Shown here: positions 1 through 7,662 of the stretch, one piece after another
Layout of the letters: each line of letters starts with the position of its first letter
How positions within the stretch are numbered: the first letter of the stretch is position 1
Assembly (NCBI GenBank): GCA_902363135.1
Contig: CABIZF010000013.1
Span: 1-64,000, forward strand
Direction of reading: 5' to 3'
Length of the DNA stretch: 64,000 nt
Source of the DNA: Lachnospiraceae bacterium
Lineage (GTDB): Bacteria; Bacillota; Clostridia; Lachnospirales; Lachnospiraceae
Notes under the pieces: generated by a model
Seen by the model: the letters and a program-made list of their open reading frames with translations, nothing else
The model's database searches: none
Told to the model about the DNA's origin: nothing
Program-made: the position numbers and the translations under genes

Positions 1-637
1 GCCTTTTTTCATTTTTTCTGAAGAATCCTGCTTCTTCCATCTCAATCTCTTCTGAAAACACTGCCATCCCCTGCATCGCATAATCAATCCCAAGTATTTT
101 GGCGTTGCCGTAATCCTTATCTGCTGTTTGGTTTTCGCAGCTGTATCCTTCATACAGCAGACTTGCAAAATACTTTCCAGAAGGATCCATACTGACTGTC
201 ACTGATTTCAGACGGCAGTTTTCTGCAGGCTCCCTGTGTTTTTTCATGGATATCCATTTTAATTTCGGAAGCCGGATTCGGTTACCTTCTACCAGAATAT
301 TTCCGTTGACCACATTTGTTGTATAGCTGTTTTTGGAGTGATGTTTTGACTTGAAACGTGGAAATCCAACCTTAGGATCACGAAAAAAATTCTTATATGC
401 CTTTTCCAGATGGAGCTGAACATTTGCCAGTGCCAGCGAATCAACTTCTTTCAGAAACGGATACGCCTTTTTATACATAGCTGGTGTATTCTTTAACATC
501 TTCTTTGTCTTTTTATACTCCTGGATCTTATCATTAAGCATCTGGTTGTACAGAAAACGACAGCAGCCAAATGTTTTTCCGAGGAGTATCTTCTGTTCTT
601 CTGTTGGATATATCCGGAAACTATATGCTATGTTCAA
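1..637 (-). CDS. tnpB: TnpB, RNA-guided nuclease of an IS200/IS605 element (partial, runs off left edge)
   Basis: The minus strand reads without a stop from 637 to the window edge, giving about 212 residues of the N-terminal part of TnpB. The start is TTG (635-637) behind a GGGAGAG ribosome site. It overlaps the ancestral tnpA stop by TTGA, the usual translational coupling of IS605-type pairs. Visible marks are the N-terminal AYSFRIYPTEEQ and CCRFLYNQML segments and, near residue 190, GIDYAMQGMAV, which holds the first RuvC-type catalytic aspartate. TnpB proteins of this family are RNA-guided nucleases that cut the donor site, with the guide transcribed from the element's right end; that end lies outside the window. 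The visible part is intact, unlike its partner tnpA. Whether the rest is intact cannot be seen. Confidence 0.9.
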   Translation of the reverse strand, partial: MNIAYSFRIYPTEEQKILLGKTFGCCRFLYNQMLNDKIQEYKKTKKMLKNTPAMYKKAYPFLKEVDSLALANVQLHLEKAYKNFFRDPKVGFPRFKSKHHSKNSYTTNVVNGNILVEGNRIRLPKLKWISMKKHREPAENCRLKSVTVSMDPSGKYFASLLYEGYSCENQTADKDYGNAKILGIDYAMQGMAVFSEEIEMEEAGFFRKNEKR

Positions 638-1105
638 TGCCTTTTCTCTCCCTGGGTCTCGATGTATTAACGGATCACTTCTACTGGTGCCCCTCCTGCC
701 GTGAAGCGGACATTCGCAATCCGCTTCGCTACTTGCTCATGAACGCAGTCGCTTCGCGATCTGTCAGTGGGAGCTTTCAACTCCCACTGACATAAGCATC
801 CCCCTCACCCGCCGCTTAGTGCTCCGCGCACTTGAAGCGGGGGAATGCTTATCTGCGGTCAAAAGACAGAAACTCTGGCTCCAGAATGCTTCTTTCCAAA
901 GTTTTTCCCGGATTTCCGGATACTCTTTTTTTAGCAGTCTGCTGCTGGCACTTTTATAAGCATTGATAAATTTACTGTATTCCCATATTTCTTTTGCTCT
1001 TTCTGAAATTGGATTATTGATAACTTTTCTTCGATATTTTACCACCATGATCAGATGATAATACATCAAGTACACTGAATGTGCATTGTGATCTATATTT
1101 TCCAT
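634..1105 (-). pseudogene. tnpA: tnpA, IS200-type Y1 transposase, inactivated three ways
   Basis: The reading frame begins MENIDHNAHSVYLMYYHLIM, typical of Tyr1 HUH transposases that move single-stranded IS200/IS605 DNA. Three lesions are visible. First, KEIWEY is joined directly to SKFINAYK, so about 30 residues are missing, including the region where family members carry the HUH metal-binding motif. Second, a 157-bp insertion (one copy of a dispersed repeat, 697-853) separates SQSFCLLTA from GGAPVEVIR. Third, the codon after GGAPVEVIR is TAA where family members have a lysine codon, followed by YIETQGE. The old stop (634-636) overlaps the tnpB start. The gene can no longer make a working transposase, so this copy would move only if helped in trans. 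Confidence 0.88.
697..856. repeat. Dispersed hairpin repeat, copy A1, inserted in tnpA
   Basis: The stretch 700-853 interrupts tnpA between codons that are adjacent in family members. The triplet TGC flanks it on both sides (697-699 and 854-856), consistent with a 3-bp target duplication. The insert is made of hairpins: GCGGACATTCGCAATCCGC near its left end, then CAGTGGGAG/CTCCCACTG at 765-789, then an outer ATAAGCAT/ATGCTTAT pair enclosing CCCCC/GGGGG and AGTGC/GCACT at 792-852. Parts recur at 23233, 29574, 46840 and 48350. Confidence 0.8.
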
Positions 1106-1150
1106 AAAACCAGTTCTTTTTTTTGAATAATCATCTTATCGACTGATTCT

Positions 1151-1179
1151 ATTATACCATGAATCGCATTGCAGAACAA
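1151..1179 (-). promoter_or_regulatory. Possible promoter of the tnpA/tnpB element
   Basis: Read on the minus strand, TTGTTC (1174-1179) is followed after 17 bases by a perfect TATAAT (1151-1156), about 45 bases before the tnpA start. The -35 box is weak, so the call is tentative. Confidence 0.4.
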
Positions 1180-1262
1180 GCGTTCTTTTGTTTTTTGCAA
1201 TTCATCTCCCACCTGTAGAGGAAGGAGAATTCTTGCTATATATTATGTTAAACTTGAATCTG

Positions 1263-1592
1263 TCAATTTCTTATATATTTTTGATCTTTGTCAGGAATCG
1301 TATCTTCTGATTGATATCGCTCCACTTTCATGTGAAGATTATATTTATCTCTTAACTCTGCAATCTTATTCATCATGGGTGATTGATGGTGAAAATCAAT
1401 GCTCTCTTGATTTTCCCAGCTGTCAATTAGTAGCACAGTTTCTTCGTCTCCAAGAGGGAAAAAATAATCATATCTAATGTTCCCCGCTTCATTTCTAATT
1501 GCATCAACAGTACCGCTTGAAATCATCTCCTTTGCAAATTTTCGCGCAGAACCATTTTCGCCGGAATAATATATATTAACAACTATACTCAT
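1263..1592 (-). CDS. Antibiotic-biosynthesis-monooxygenase (ABM) fold protein, putative quinol monooxygenase
   Basis: The 109-residue product has the size and pattern of the single-domain ABM/YgiN dimeric alpha-beta barrel family: an N-terminal beta strand (SIVVNIYY), an amphipathic helix (ARKFAKEMI), a core strand with the family-typical aromatic and acidic pattern (NIRYDYFFPLGDEETVLLID), then WENQESIDFHHQSPMM, which matches the usual W-xx-x-A-x-x-x-H-x-x-S helix. Members oxidise quinols or act as small oxidative-stress enzymes; the substrate here is unknown. I chose the ATG at 1592 because AAGGAGG lies eight bases before it; a longer reading from 1610 has no such site. It stands alone between the IS remnant and an AT-rich gap. 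Confidence 0.7.
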   Translation of the reverse strand: MSIVVNIYYSGENGSARKFAKEMISSGTVDAIRNEAGNIRYDYFFPLGDEETVLLIDSWENQESIDFHHQSPMMNKIAELRDKYNLHMKVERYQSEDTIPDKDQKYIRN

Positions 1593-1905
1593 TATACTTT
1601 CCTCCTTCAAATCCCGATTGAGATTTCACCTATTTTAAGAGATTTAATAACTGTTATATTTTTTTTATTAAATTCTCAGCAAGCCCTTGAAAACACTGGA
1701 TTTATCGCAGGTGAGCTTTCCCTTATTGTTTCCCTTGTGTTATATCGTCCCATCAGTGTTTACGAACTCTGATAAGGGCAAATACAAGGGCAAGAAAATC
1801 TGATAACACATTATAACACAAAATGAAAATGACATGGTGAACTGATTGAAATGCTTCTAATTTTTGTAACTGATGATTGATTGAATGATAAGGAGATTCG
1901 ATACA
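1593..1905. other. AT-rich gap with no supported gene
   Basis: About 310 bases separate the ABM gene and the DUF6061-like gene. I see no convincing coding frame. The sequence holds two CAAGGG motifs and two TAACACA motifs and could be the scar of an integrated element, but no matching end was found. Confidence 0.4.
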
Positions 1906-2142
1906 ATGAGAACAATATTTGCAGAATACAATCCACAACGCAACAGCATTGATGTTTATACTTCTGCTGGCTATATGCTCCGCATTGACTGCTGGGAAGC
2001 GGAGAAGAATTTAACAACTACTTCCGGATCTGACTGTGCATTAAACGCACTTGCCATTGATGAACCACTTGAATATGTAAGCTTGTATCTTGATGGAACG
2101 ATGCAAATGTGGGTAGATGCAGAAGATTCTTTAATAATATAG
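1906..2142 (+). CDS. Small DUF6061-like protein of mobile regions
   Basis: This 78-residue protein begins MRTIFAEYNPQRNSIDVYT and continues with a GYMLRIDCWEAEK segment, a pattern I recognise from DUF6061-type proteins of gut Firmicutes and their mobile elements. No catalytic or binding motif is visible and no function is known to me. I prefer the ATG at 1906, which has AAGGAG ten bases upstream; the ATG at 1885 would place that same site inside the gene. A weak hairpin follows the stop. Its placement in an AT-rich stretch between an IS remnant and a broken GNAT gene fits an acquired gene. Confidence 0.6.
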   Translation: MRTIFAEYNPQRNSIDVYTSAGYMLRIDCWEAEKNLTTTSGSDCALNALAIDEPLEYVSLYLDGTMQMWVDAEDSLII

Positions 2143-2225
2143 CAGTAGAGAGTCCATAACAATCAATGAGTTATGGGCTCTCATCATATTTTGTATAAAA
2201 ATTCCCATGTATAATGAAATATCTT

Positions 2226-2414
2226 TTAAGAAAGCTCATATTGCATGAAATTACCATTATATACAAATCCGAAATCTGTATACAATTTAACCCCCATATC
2301 AGATGCCGTAATCTGTTGTATCACTCCGCACCCATATTCTCTAGCCTCATTTACAACACGAGATAATAATTCCTTTGCAATACCTTTTCTTCTATATTGT
2401 GGTTCTGTAAACAT
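2226..2414 (-). pseudogene. GNAT acetyltransferase, C-terminal remnant
   Basis: Only 62 codons remain. They cover the acetyl-CoA binding loop (PQYRRKGIAKELL, the Q/R-x-x-G-x-A/G motif A) and the end of the fold (GVKLYTDFGFVYNGNFMQYEL). A TGA stop lies directly before the first ATG, and the roughly 90 N-terminal residues expected for a GNAT protein are absent. The fragment cannot fold as a complete acetyltransferase. It marks a deletion or insertion boundary at about 2415. Confidence 0.8.
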
Positions 2415-2604
2415 TCATGTGCTAATCTTTATGATACAGCTATGTTTATTAATGCCTTTATTTCAAAACATTTTCAACATATTCTTGGTATCCCTGCTCC
2501 AAAATACTAAAAGAACAACTGTTGTCAGTTATTTTCTCCTACATAGTATAACAAAACAGGGAGATAAGAGTCTTATCTCCCTGAAATTAACAATTCGCAT
2601 TTTA

Positions 2605-2700
2605 AGCTGCGAAGCACTTAAATTAAAGGTTCACATTCAAAGTAGTGAAGCACTTAAATTAAAGGTTTGCACTCAAAGTAGCAACGCACTTAAATCAAGC
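2605..2700. repeat. 36-bp tandem repeat, 2.7 copies
   Basis: Two full 36-bp units (2605-2640 and 2641-2676) and a 24-bp partial unit follow one another directly. The shared core is GAAGCACTTAAATTAAAGGT. A degenerate end of an earlier unit may lie at 2594-2604. The stretch 2415-2776 around it shows no supported gene. There are no spacers, so it is not a CRISPR array. Confidence 0.8.
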
Positions 2701-2776
2701 AAGCTTTCTTGCTCATTTATATTATATGCAATTATCATGAAAAATACAATAAAAAATCTCAATTTTTATTTGCTGA

Positions 2777-3148
2777 TTACAATTTCTTTATCGGATGTCT
2801 GATAACCGTTTTACATCTTTCCAGTGCAACTTTTCTTAATTCCTTTTCGTCCATTGAGTTGAGCAGTCTATCAATGTGCTGGCGGCAGTCGCTTTCGCTA
2901 TTCTGCCTGTCAGGATAAAAGAATTGGTCTACGGAAATGTCCAGCAAGGTGACGATTTGGTAAAAGGTATTCAGGCTTGGATGCTGACCCCGGTTTTCAA
3001 AATACATGATAGAGCGTGGGGTACGGTCTACAAGCTGTGCAAGATATTCCTGCGTCCAACCTTTCGCCTCTCTTTTGCGCTTGATCTCCCGGCCTAATGC
3101 GTGGAAGTCAAGCCGTCTTTCGTCTTGGTACATTCTCATATCACCCAT
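2777..3148 (-). CDS. XRE-family HTH transcriptional regulator
   Basis: The 123-residue protein has a Cro/CI-type helix-turn-helix at about residues 17-70: LGREIKRKREAKGWTQEYLA, then RTPRSIMYFENRGQHPSLNT and a hydrophobic closing helix. The C-terminal half (from about residue 75) is polar and carries no recognised ligand domain. Such proteins are common in integrative elements of gut Firmicutes. It is divergent from the GntR/ABC operon, with about 160 bases between the starts, and may or may not control it. Starts at the first, fourth or sixth codon are all possible because no strong ribosome site decides between them. Confidence 0.8.
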   Translation of the reverse strand: MGDMRMYQDERRLDFHALGREIKRKREAKGWTQEYLAQLVDRTPRSIMYFENRGQHPSLNTFYQIVTLLDISVDQFFYPDRQNSESDCRQHIDRLLNSMDEKELRKVALERCKTVIRHPIKKL

Positions 3149-3233
3149 ATATCATTTTACATTTCGGGTTTGATTATGAGAACGAAACGTAATTTTATGT
3201 TTTAGTAGTATTTTATTGTCCTTTCAGGCGTGG

Positions 3234-3262
3234 TTGACAGGAAAGTGAATATAGTGTATAGT
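3234..3262 (+). promoter_or_regulatory. Promoter of the GntR/ABC operon
   Basis: TTGACA (3234-3239) is separated by 17 bases from TATAGT (3257-3262), an almost ideal vegetative promoter. It lies 45 bases before the GntR gene. Confidence 0.8.
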
Positions 3263-3286
3263 GTGTATATAGCAACAGCACACTAT
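3258..3286 (+). promoter_or_regulatory. Inverted repeat overlapping the -10 box, likely GntR operator
   Basis: ATAGTGTG (3258-3265) and CACACTAT (3279-3286) form a perfect 8-bp inverted repeat with a 13-base gap that overlaps the -10 box and start point. Direct repeats of ATAGTGT lie beside it. YtrA-type GntR proteins repress their own operons through such sites, so self-repression is likely but inferred. Confidence 0.6.
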
Positions 3287-3306
3287 GCAGGAGGTATAAT
3301 GAACTT

Positions 3307-3681
3307 GTGAGGATACTAATATCAAACGCCTCTGATTCCCCTCTTTACGAACAGATTAAAGAGCAAATCAAAGACGCAATTTTGAAAGAAGAATTAAAAG
3401 AGGGCGATGCGTTACCGTCAATACGGGCCTTTGCAAATGATTTGAAGGTTAGTGTTTTAACCATTAGGCGGGTTTATGAAGAATTAGAGCAAGAGGGCTT
3501 TGTTACCAGTCAGGTAGGAATTGGCACATTTGTTTCTACCAGCAATCTTGATTTGCTCCGTGATTCAAAACGACGGCTTGTGGAGCAAAAAATGCTAGAT
3601 ATGATACAGACTGCAAAATCACTTAATATCAGCAAAGACGAGCTTAATTCTATGATGGATATATTATACGAGGAGGATTGA
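3307..3681 (+). CDS. GntR-family transcriptional repressor, YtrA type
   Basis: The 124-residue protein has a winged-helix domain at about residues 10-72, with PLYEQIKEQIKDAIL, the LPSIRAFANDLKVS recognition region and TIRRVYEELEQEGFV. The C-terminal tail is only about 45 residues and lacks a ligand-binding domain, which defines the short YtrA subgroup usually paired with ABC transporters. The start is GTG at 3307; AGGAGG is 12 bases upstream and an earlier ATG at 3299 stops after three codons. The ABC ATPase gene begins one base after the stop. The protein probably binds the palindrome over its own promoter and is released by a cell-envelope or antibiotic signal, as known for B. subtilis YtrA; this last part is inference. 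Confidence 0.9.
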   Translation: MRILISNASDSPLYEQIKEQIKDAILKEELKEGDALPSIRAFANDLKVSVLTIRRVYEELEQEGFVTSQVGIGTFVSTSNLDLLRDSKRRLVEQKMLDMIQTAKSLNISKDELNSMMDILYEED

Positions 3682-3682
3682 A

Positions 3683-4543
3683 ATGGAATCAATTTTGAAA
3701 GTTTCCGATTTGAACAAATCATACGGTAATTTTTCTTTAAGTAATGTCAGCTTTTCTTTGCCTGAGGGGTGCATTACTGGATTTATTGGGGTGAACGGTG
3801 CGGGAAAAACAACCACTTTACGGACGATTTTAGAGCTTACTAATCGAACTTCTGGGCATATTGAATTTTTTGGATTGGATATGCAAAGTCATGAGCAGGA
3901 AATTAAAAATCGCATCGGCGTTGTTCTTGATGATGGCTATTTTTATGAAGAATTATCTTTAGCTGAAATGAAAAGTATTATCGCTCCGGCCTATACATCG
4001 TGGTGTGAACAAGACTTCAAAAACTATCTGGAACGGTTCAACCTAAACCCAAAACAAAAAATCAATACGCTTTCAAAAGGCATGACAATGAAATATGCGT
4101 TGGCACTGGCGCTGTCTCATAAAGCAGAACTTCTGATTATGGATGAACCTACCAGCGGCCTTGACCCTTTGATCCGAAGCCAGCTATTAACAATACTTAC
4201 CGATTACATGAATAGTGGCGGAAAGGGTGTTTTCTTCTCTACACATATTACATCTGATTTGGACAAAATCGCAGATATGCTAATTATGATTGATAATGGT
4301 CACATCGTATTTCAGGAAGAAAAAGATACTCTGCTGGACTACTATCGGATTGTAAAAGGGGATGTGCGTTATCTAAATGCAGAAACCCGTAAATTATTTT
4401 TAAGCACTACGGAAACGGCATTTGGTTTTTCCGGTGTCACTAAAAAGATTTCTGAGGTGCAACGACTTATTCCTGATGTAGTGGTGGAACGGCCAACGAT
4501 TGAGGACATTATGTTGGGAAGTGTTGAAGGAGGAAAAAAATAA
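3683..4543 (+). CDS. ABC transporter ATP-binding protein (YtrB/BcrA-like)
   Basis: The 286-residue protein shows the ABC ATPase motifs in order: Walker A GVNGAGKTT near residue 38, the signature LSKGMTMKYALALAL near residue 132, Walker B ELLIMDEPTSGLDP, and the switch histidine in FFSTHI. The C-terminal 80 residues resemble the regulatory tail of drug or lantibiotic exporters. It is translated with the following permease (the last A of its stop is the first A of the permease ATG), so the two form one exporter. The substrate is unknown; relatives pump peptide antibiotics or sense wall stress. Confidence 0.92.
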   Translation: MESILKVSDLNKSYGNFSLSNVSFSLPEGCITGFIGVNGAGKTTTLRTILELTNRTSGHIEFFGLDMQSHEQEIKNRIGVVLDDGYFYEELSLAEMKSIIAPAYTSWCEQDFKNYLERFNLNPKQKINTLSKGMTMKYALALALSHKAELLIMDEPTSGLDPLIRSQLLTILTDYMNSGGKGVFFSTHITSDLDKIADMLIMIDNGHIVFQEEKDTLLDYYRIVKGDVRYLNAETRKLFLSTTETAFGFSGVTKKISEVQRLIPDVVVERPTIEDIMLGSVEGGKK

Positions 4544-5190
4544 TGCTAATCCATCTAGTTAGAAAAGATTTTCTTATCGTGAAGAAGTATGTTTTGCTTA
4601 TGTTAGCGGTCTGTGTGTTTATACCGCCGTTTATGATGTGGCGAATAAACGACGCAACTTATGTTGGTTCTATGAGCTTTATCTTAGCTGCAATTTTTTC
4701 TGTTTTTATGCTATTGCAGTATGTTTCATTGAAGGAAAACCAATACGCAAAAGCGTCCACACTACTTTGTGCTACACCATATCCCCGCAAACTACTTGTA
4801 CTTTCTAAATATGTTTTTGGCTTGCTGATTTATGGCGCTTGCTGTTTGATTTTCTGGACAGAGACATTGTTATTCCCTGTTCTCGGTGGATTTCGCATTG
4901 AACTGTCAGCGATTATGTTCCTCGTTGTGGCTCTGTTCCTTGGTATTTACCTCCCAGTACAATATAAGTTGGGATATGAAACGACAAAATTTGCGTTCTT
5001 TATCATTATTATGGCTTCTCCTTTTATTGTGCCGCAATTACTGAAAATGCATGGTGGCGCAAATTGGTATCCCTTAATTGCTCTATCGCCAAGCGTCTTG
5101 TCTGCCGGAGCTATTTTGATTGGAGTTATTGTATTGGCGGTGTCTGCTGGAATATCGGTTAAGGTGTACTGTAAGGCTGACTTATCATAG
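4543..5190 (+). CDS. ABC-2 type membrane permease of the GntR operon
   Basis: The 215-residue protein has about six hydrophobic segments (for example VLLMLAVCVFIPPFMM, FILAAIFSVFMLLQYV and AGAILIGVIVLAVSAGI), the size and layout of the short ABC-2 permeases (PF13346 type). The motif KENQYAKASTLLCATPYPR between helices 2 and 3 is typical of that group. The overlapping start with the ATPase gene indicates coupled synthesis and a shared complex. Confidence 0.85.
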   Translation: MLIHLVRKDFLIVKKYVLLMLAVCVFIPPFMMWRINDATYVGSMSFILAAIFSVFMLLQYVSLKENQYAKASTLLCATPYPRKLLVLSKYVFGLLIYGACCLIFWTETLLFPVLGGFRIELSAIMFLVVALFLGIYLPVQYKLGYETTKFAFFIIIMASPFIVPQLLKMHGGANWYPLIALSPSVLSAGAILIGVIVLAVSAGISVKVYCKADLS

Positions 5191-5218
5191 CGCCTTTGTT
5201 GATTGGAGGTGAACGAAA

Positions 5219-5602
5219 ATGAAAAACGACACGATCTTTTTATATTTAATTGCGTCAGTCTCTTTTCTTTTTGCTCTTTACAACGCACTTGCCTTTTGGG
5301 CAAAAAGAAATACGACTGGGAAAACAACAGGAACCATCAACTCAATTACTTCGCCCAATCCCGAAACAGCAAAGACTCGCAATTCAAAGTGGGCAAAAGT
5401 CACCTATCGGGTGGATGGGAAAACCTATGTTTCAGGAAATCGCATACAAGTCCCCTTGACAGCCCAAGTGGGTAACTCTGTGACTGTTCGCTATGATTTG
5501 CAACATCCTGAAAGATTATATAGCTATTCATTAGCGAGAATACTTGTATCCTTATTTGTTACAGTTGTTTGCATTGTAGTAGGAGTATTTCATTTAGCAT
5601 AG
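5219..5602 (+). CDS. DUF3592-type membrane protein
   Basis: The 127-residue product has a membrane helix at each end (about residues 7-27 and 106-126) around a soluble beta-rich domain with the KVTYRVDGKTY and VTVRYDLQHPERLYSY segments typical of DUF3592. The function of the family is unknown; members often follow small exporters. The gene has a GGAGGTG ribosome site and lies 28 bases after the permease, so it is part of the operon. Immediately downstream, another strong ribosome site (GAGGAGGTG, 5607-5614) leads into an eight-codon frame (5619-5642) that stops at once, which suggests the next operon gene was lost at the island edge. Confidence 0.75.
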   Translation: MKNDTIFLYLIASVSFLFALYNALAFWAKRNTTGKTTGTINSITSPNPETAKTRNSKWAKVTYRVDGKTYVSGNRIQVPLTAQVGNSVTVRYDLQHPERLYSYSLARILVSLFVTVVCIVVGVFHLA

Positions 5603-5649
5603 AACGAGGAGGTGTAATATGCCACATTTTCCAGAATGGTGAGGTACTG

Positions 5650-5715
5650 CATCTCTATCCGCTTCATATTTTTATCTATGATCATTTTCCATAATCTGTT
5701 ATAACTTACACCCAT
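5650..5715 (-). pseudogene. XRE-type HTH regulator, 5-prime fragment at the island edge
   Basis: From an ATG at 5713-5715 with GGAG eight bases upstream, the minus strand encodes MGVSYNRLWKMIIDKNMKRI, the standard opening of small Cro/CI regulators of Clostridia. The similarity ends after about 22 codons near 5650, where the sequence meets the tail of the ABC operon. The frame then runs on without homology to about 5595. The rest of the gene is missing, so this is a junction where the accessory operon or a deletion cut the gene. Confidence 0.65.
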
Positions 5716-5877
5716 AAGCTATCTCCATATTTTTCATCTAAACATAGTTTGGTTATATCATGATCCAATTCGCCGTTCGCCAATCATGCAAGCATGTTGG
5801 CTTTCTTGCACTCATTATATCACGATTTCGTTAGGTTGAATACCTGTGATTTTTGATATCTTCTGTAAAGTGGAAAA

Positions 5878-5904
5878 GAGGATGCCCCGATAAAAGGCAG
5901 CCTC
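5878..5904 (-). terminator. Terminator of the UPF0016 gene
   Basis: On the minus strand GAGGCTGCC pairs with GGGGCATCCTC across a short loop and is followed by CTTTTCC. It lies 50 bases after the UPF0016 stop codon. Confidence 0.6.
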
Positions 5905-5956
5905 TCCACTCATTTATTCTGAGATTCATCTCATATGCTCTGTATTCATATAATTT

Positions 5957-6643
5957 TTATTTCGCTTTCTGCTCTCTTCTTCGGAAAAGACAGACACATA
6001 AAGCGGCAAAAGCAGCTGTCACAACGATCAGCACCGGCCATACCGGGAGCGGACAGACGTCTGCGCTTATCAGATTCAGTCCCTGGTAAAGTGTATATAC
6101 GCCAAAGATGGAGAATATTACGAAAGCAAGCGTATTCAACAGGCCATCTGGAGTCCTGCTCTTTAAAAGATAACCAACAAGCATTCCAAGAATATCTGCC
6201 GCAAAAAGCCCGAGCGAGCATCCGATCCATACGACAAGCGCGGATCCCATACCTTCATTTGCACCAAAAGTGATGGCGGTAAGCTGTGTCTTATCACCAA
6301 GCTCTGCTACAAAAAATGTGCAGAAAACGGCGAGCGGGGCAAACGGAATCTTTGTTTTTTCGCCCTCTTCCTCTTCCTCGTCATCATCACCGGCAATCGT
6401 CGATGCCGCAAAATAGAGGAATGCGAGCGCTGCAATCGTCTTAATAAGCCAGCCTGGAATGAATTCGCTGACCAGTCCTCCGGCAAGGACCGCCAGTCCA
6501 TTCAGTACAAGGATTGCAGCAGCTGTTCCCAATATAATGTCCTTCAGCTTGTATTTCGAAGTAAGCGCGATCAGCATGAGCTGCGTTTTATCTCCCATCT
6601 CTGCGATAAACTCTGTAAAAAACACCTTAAAAAATAACAACAT
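5957..6643 (-). CDS. UPF0016/GDT1 (TMEM165) family cation transporter
   Basis: The 228-residue membrane protein carries the two diagnostic repeats of the family, EMGDKTQLM near residue 15 and ELGDKTQLT near residue 115, each inside a paired three-helix bundle. An acidic linker (DDDEEEEEGEK) separates the two halves. Relatives export manganese or exchange calcium or manganese for protons. The ribosome site AAGGAGATAAC precedes the ATG. The gene starts 17 bases after the CaCA exchanger stop, so the two are one transcript concerned with divalent cation balance. The metal cannot be told from sequence; manganese is most likely for bacterial homologues. Confidence 0.88.
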   Translation of the reverse strand: MLLFFKVFFTEFIAEMGDKTQLMLIALTSKYKLKDIILGTAAAILVLNGLAVLAGGLVSEFIPGWLIKTIAALAFLYFAASTIAGDDDEEEEEGEKTKIPFAPLAVFCTFFVAELGDKTQLTAITFGANEGMGSALVVWIGCSLGLFAADILGMLVGYLLKSRTPDGLLNTLAFVIFSIFGVYTLYQGLNLISADVCPLPVWPVLIVVTAAFAALCVCLFRRREQKAK

Positions 6644-6660
6644 AGTTCTTGTTATCTCCT

Positions 6661-7662
6661 TTATCTTACTATGATGTAAACCGCATATACTGCATAAAGT
6701 GCAACCATACAGAAGCCCTCAGTTCTTCCGATTTTCTTTTTCGTTCCTGCAAATATCCACGCGCATACAGTAAATGCAAGAAGTACGCACAAATCAATAA
6801 TATTTTCCGTAATTATGCGGACCGGGCTGATTGCGGATGCAATACCGAGTACCATAAGTATGTTAAATATATTTGATCCGATCGCATTGCCGAGTGCCAT
6901 ATCGACCTCGTTTTTCCTGGCGGCAACGATGGAGGTCACAAGCTCCGGAAGTGAAGTTCCGATCGAAACAATAGTAAGTCCGATCAGTGTCTGACTCATT
7001 CCAAGATCACCTGCGATTCTTGATGCGGCATCTACCGTCACATCTCCGCCAACTGCAATCGCTATGGCACCTCCAATGATGAACAGAATACTAAGCGGCA
7101 CGGAAATCAGACGGATCTCGTCATCAGAACCGCCTTCGATCTCAACCTTCTTTCCCTCTTTGCTTGCTTTCAATGCAATCCGGATCATATAGAAAATATA
7201 TCCTGCAAATGCACCGATGAATATTACTCCGTCAAGATGCCCAAGTGTCATGCCTGCCTTATCACCAAATCCGGCAATTCCAAAAAGCAGTAAAAGTCCT
7301 GCACAGATAAGGGAAAGCGGGATATCTCTCTTTATTGTTTCTTTTGCGACACTTACGGCAGCAATCATTGCACACACACCAATAACAACCATCAGGTTGA
7401 ATATATTGGAACCGATCACATTGCTTACTGCAAGCTCATTGTTGCCTGTGAGCGCGGCCGATACACTGACCGCTGTTTCCGGAAGCGATGTTCCCATTGC
7501 CACAATGGTAAGTCCGATAATAATGGCCGGAACATGCAGTCTCTTTGCCACGCTTGAGCTTCCCTCCACAAAAAAATCCGCACCCTTTATAAGCAGCACA
7601 AAGCCAATTACAAGGAATACAAGTACAAGCGCAAATGGGGCGTTGTTAATAAAATTTTCCAT
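6661..7662 (-). CDS. CaCA-type sodium/calcium exchanger (YrbG-like)
   Basis: The 333-residue protein has about ten membrane segments and the two inverted alpha-repeats of the family: GLTIVAMGTSLPETAVSV with SNVIGSNIFNLMV in the first half, and GLTIVSIGTSLPELVTSIV with GNAIGSNIFNILMV in the second. These acidic and serine residues form the cation site. An acidic cytoplasmic loop (VEIEGGSDDE) sits between the halves. I chose the ATG at 7662 because AAGGAG is directly upstream; an open frame continues to 7758 but has no membrane character and lies in a region that can fold. It is co-transcribed with the UPF0016 gene. Confidence 0.9.
   Translation of the reverse strand: MENFINNAPFALVLVFLVIGFVLLIKGADFFVEGSSSVAKRLHVPAIIIGLTIVAMGTSLPETAVSVSAALTGNNELAVSNVIGSNIFNLMVVIGVCAMIAAVSVAKETIKRDIPLSLICAGLLLLFGIAGFGDKAGMTLGHLDGVIFIGAFAGYIFYMIRIALKASKEGKKVEIEGGSDDEIRLISVPLSILFIIGGAIAIAVGGDVTVDAASRIAGDLGMSQTLIGLTIVSIGTSLPELVTSIVAARKNEVDMALGNAIGSNIFNILMVLGIASAISPVRIITENIIDLCVLLAFTVCAWIFAGTKKKIGRTEGFCMVALYAVYAVYIIVR

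Noticed and set aside
571..795. 74-codon plus-strand frame at the IS element
   Set aside because: It runs antisense through tnpB, the broken tnpA and the inserted repeat, and has no similarity to known proteins.
2594..2700. Possible CRISPR array from regular 36-bp repeats
   Set aside because: The units follow one another with no spacers and no cas gene is nearby, so this is a plain tandem repeat.
2245..2802. 185-codon plus-strand frame across the tandem repeat
   Set aside because: The repeat creates a periodic peptide, but there is no ribosome site, and the frame overlaps both the GNAT remnant and the XRE gene.
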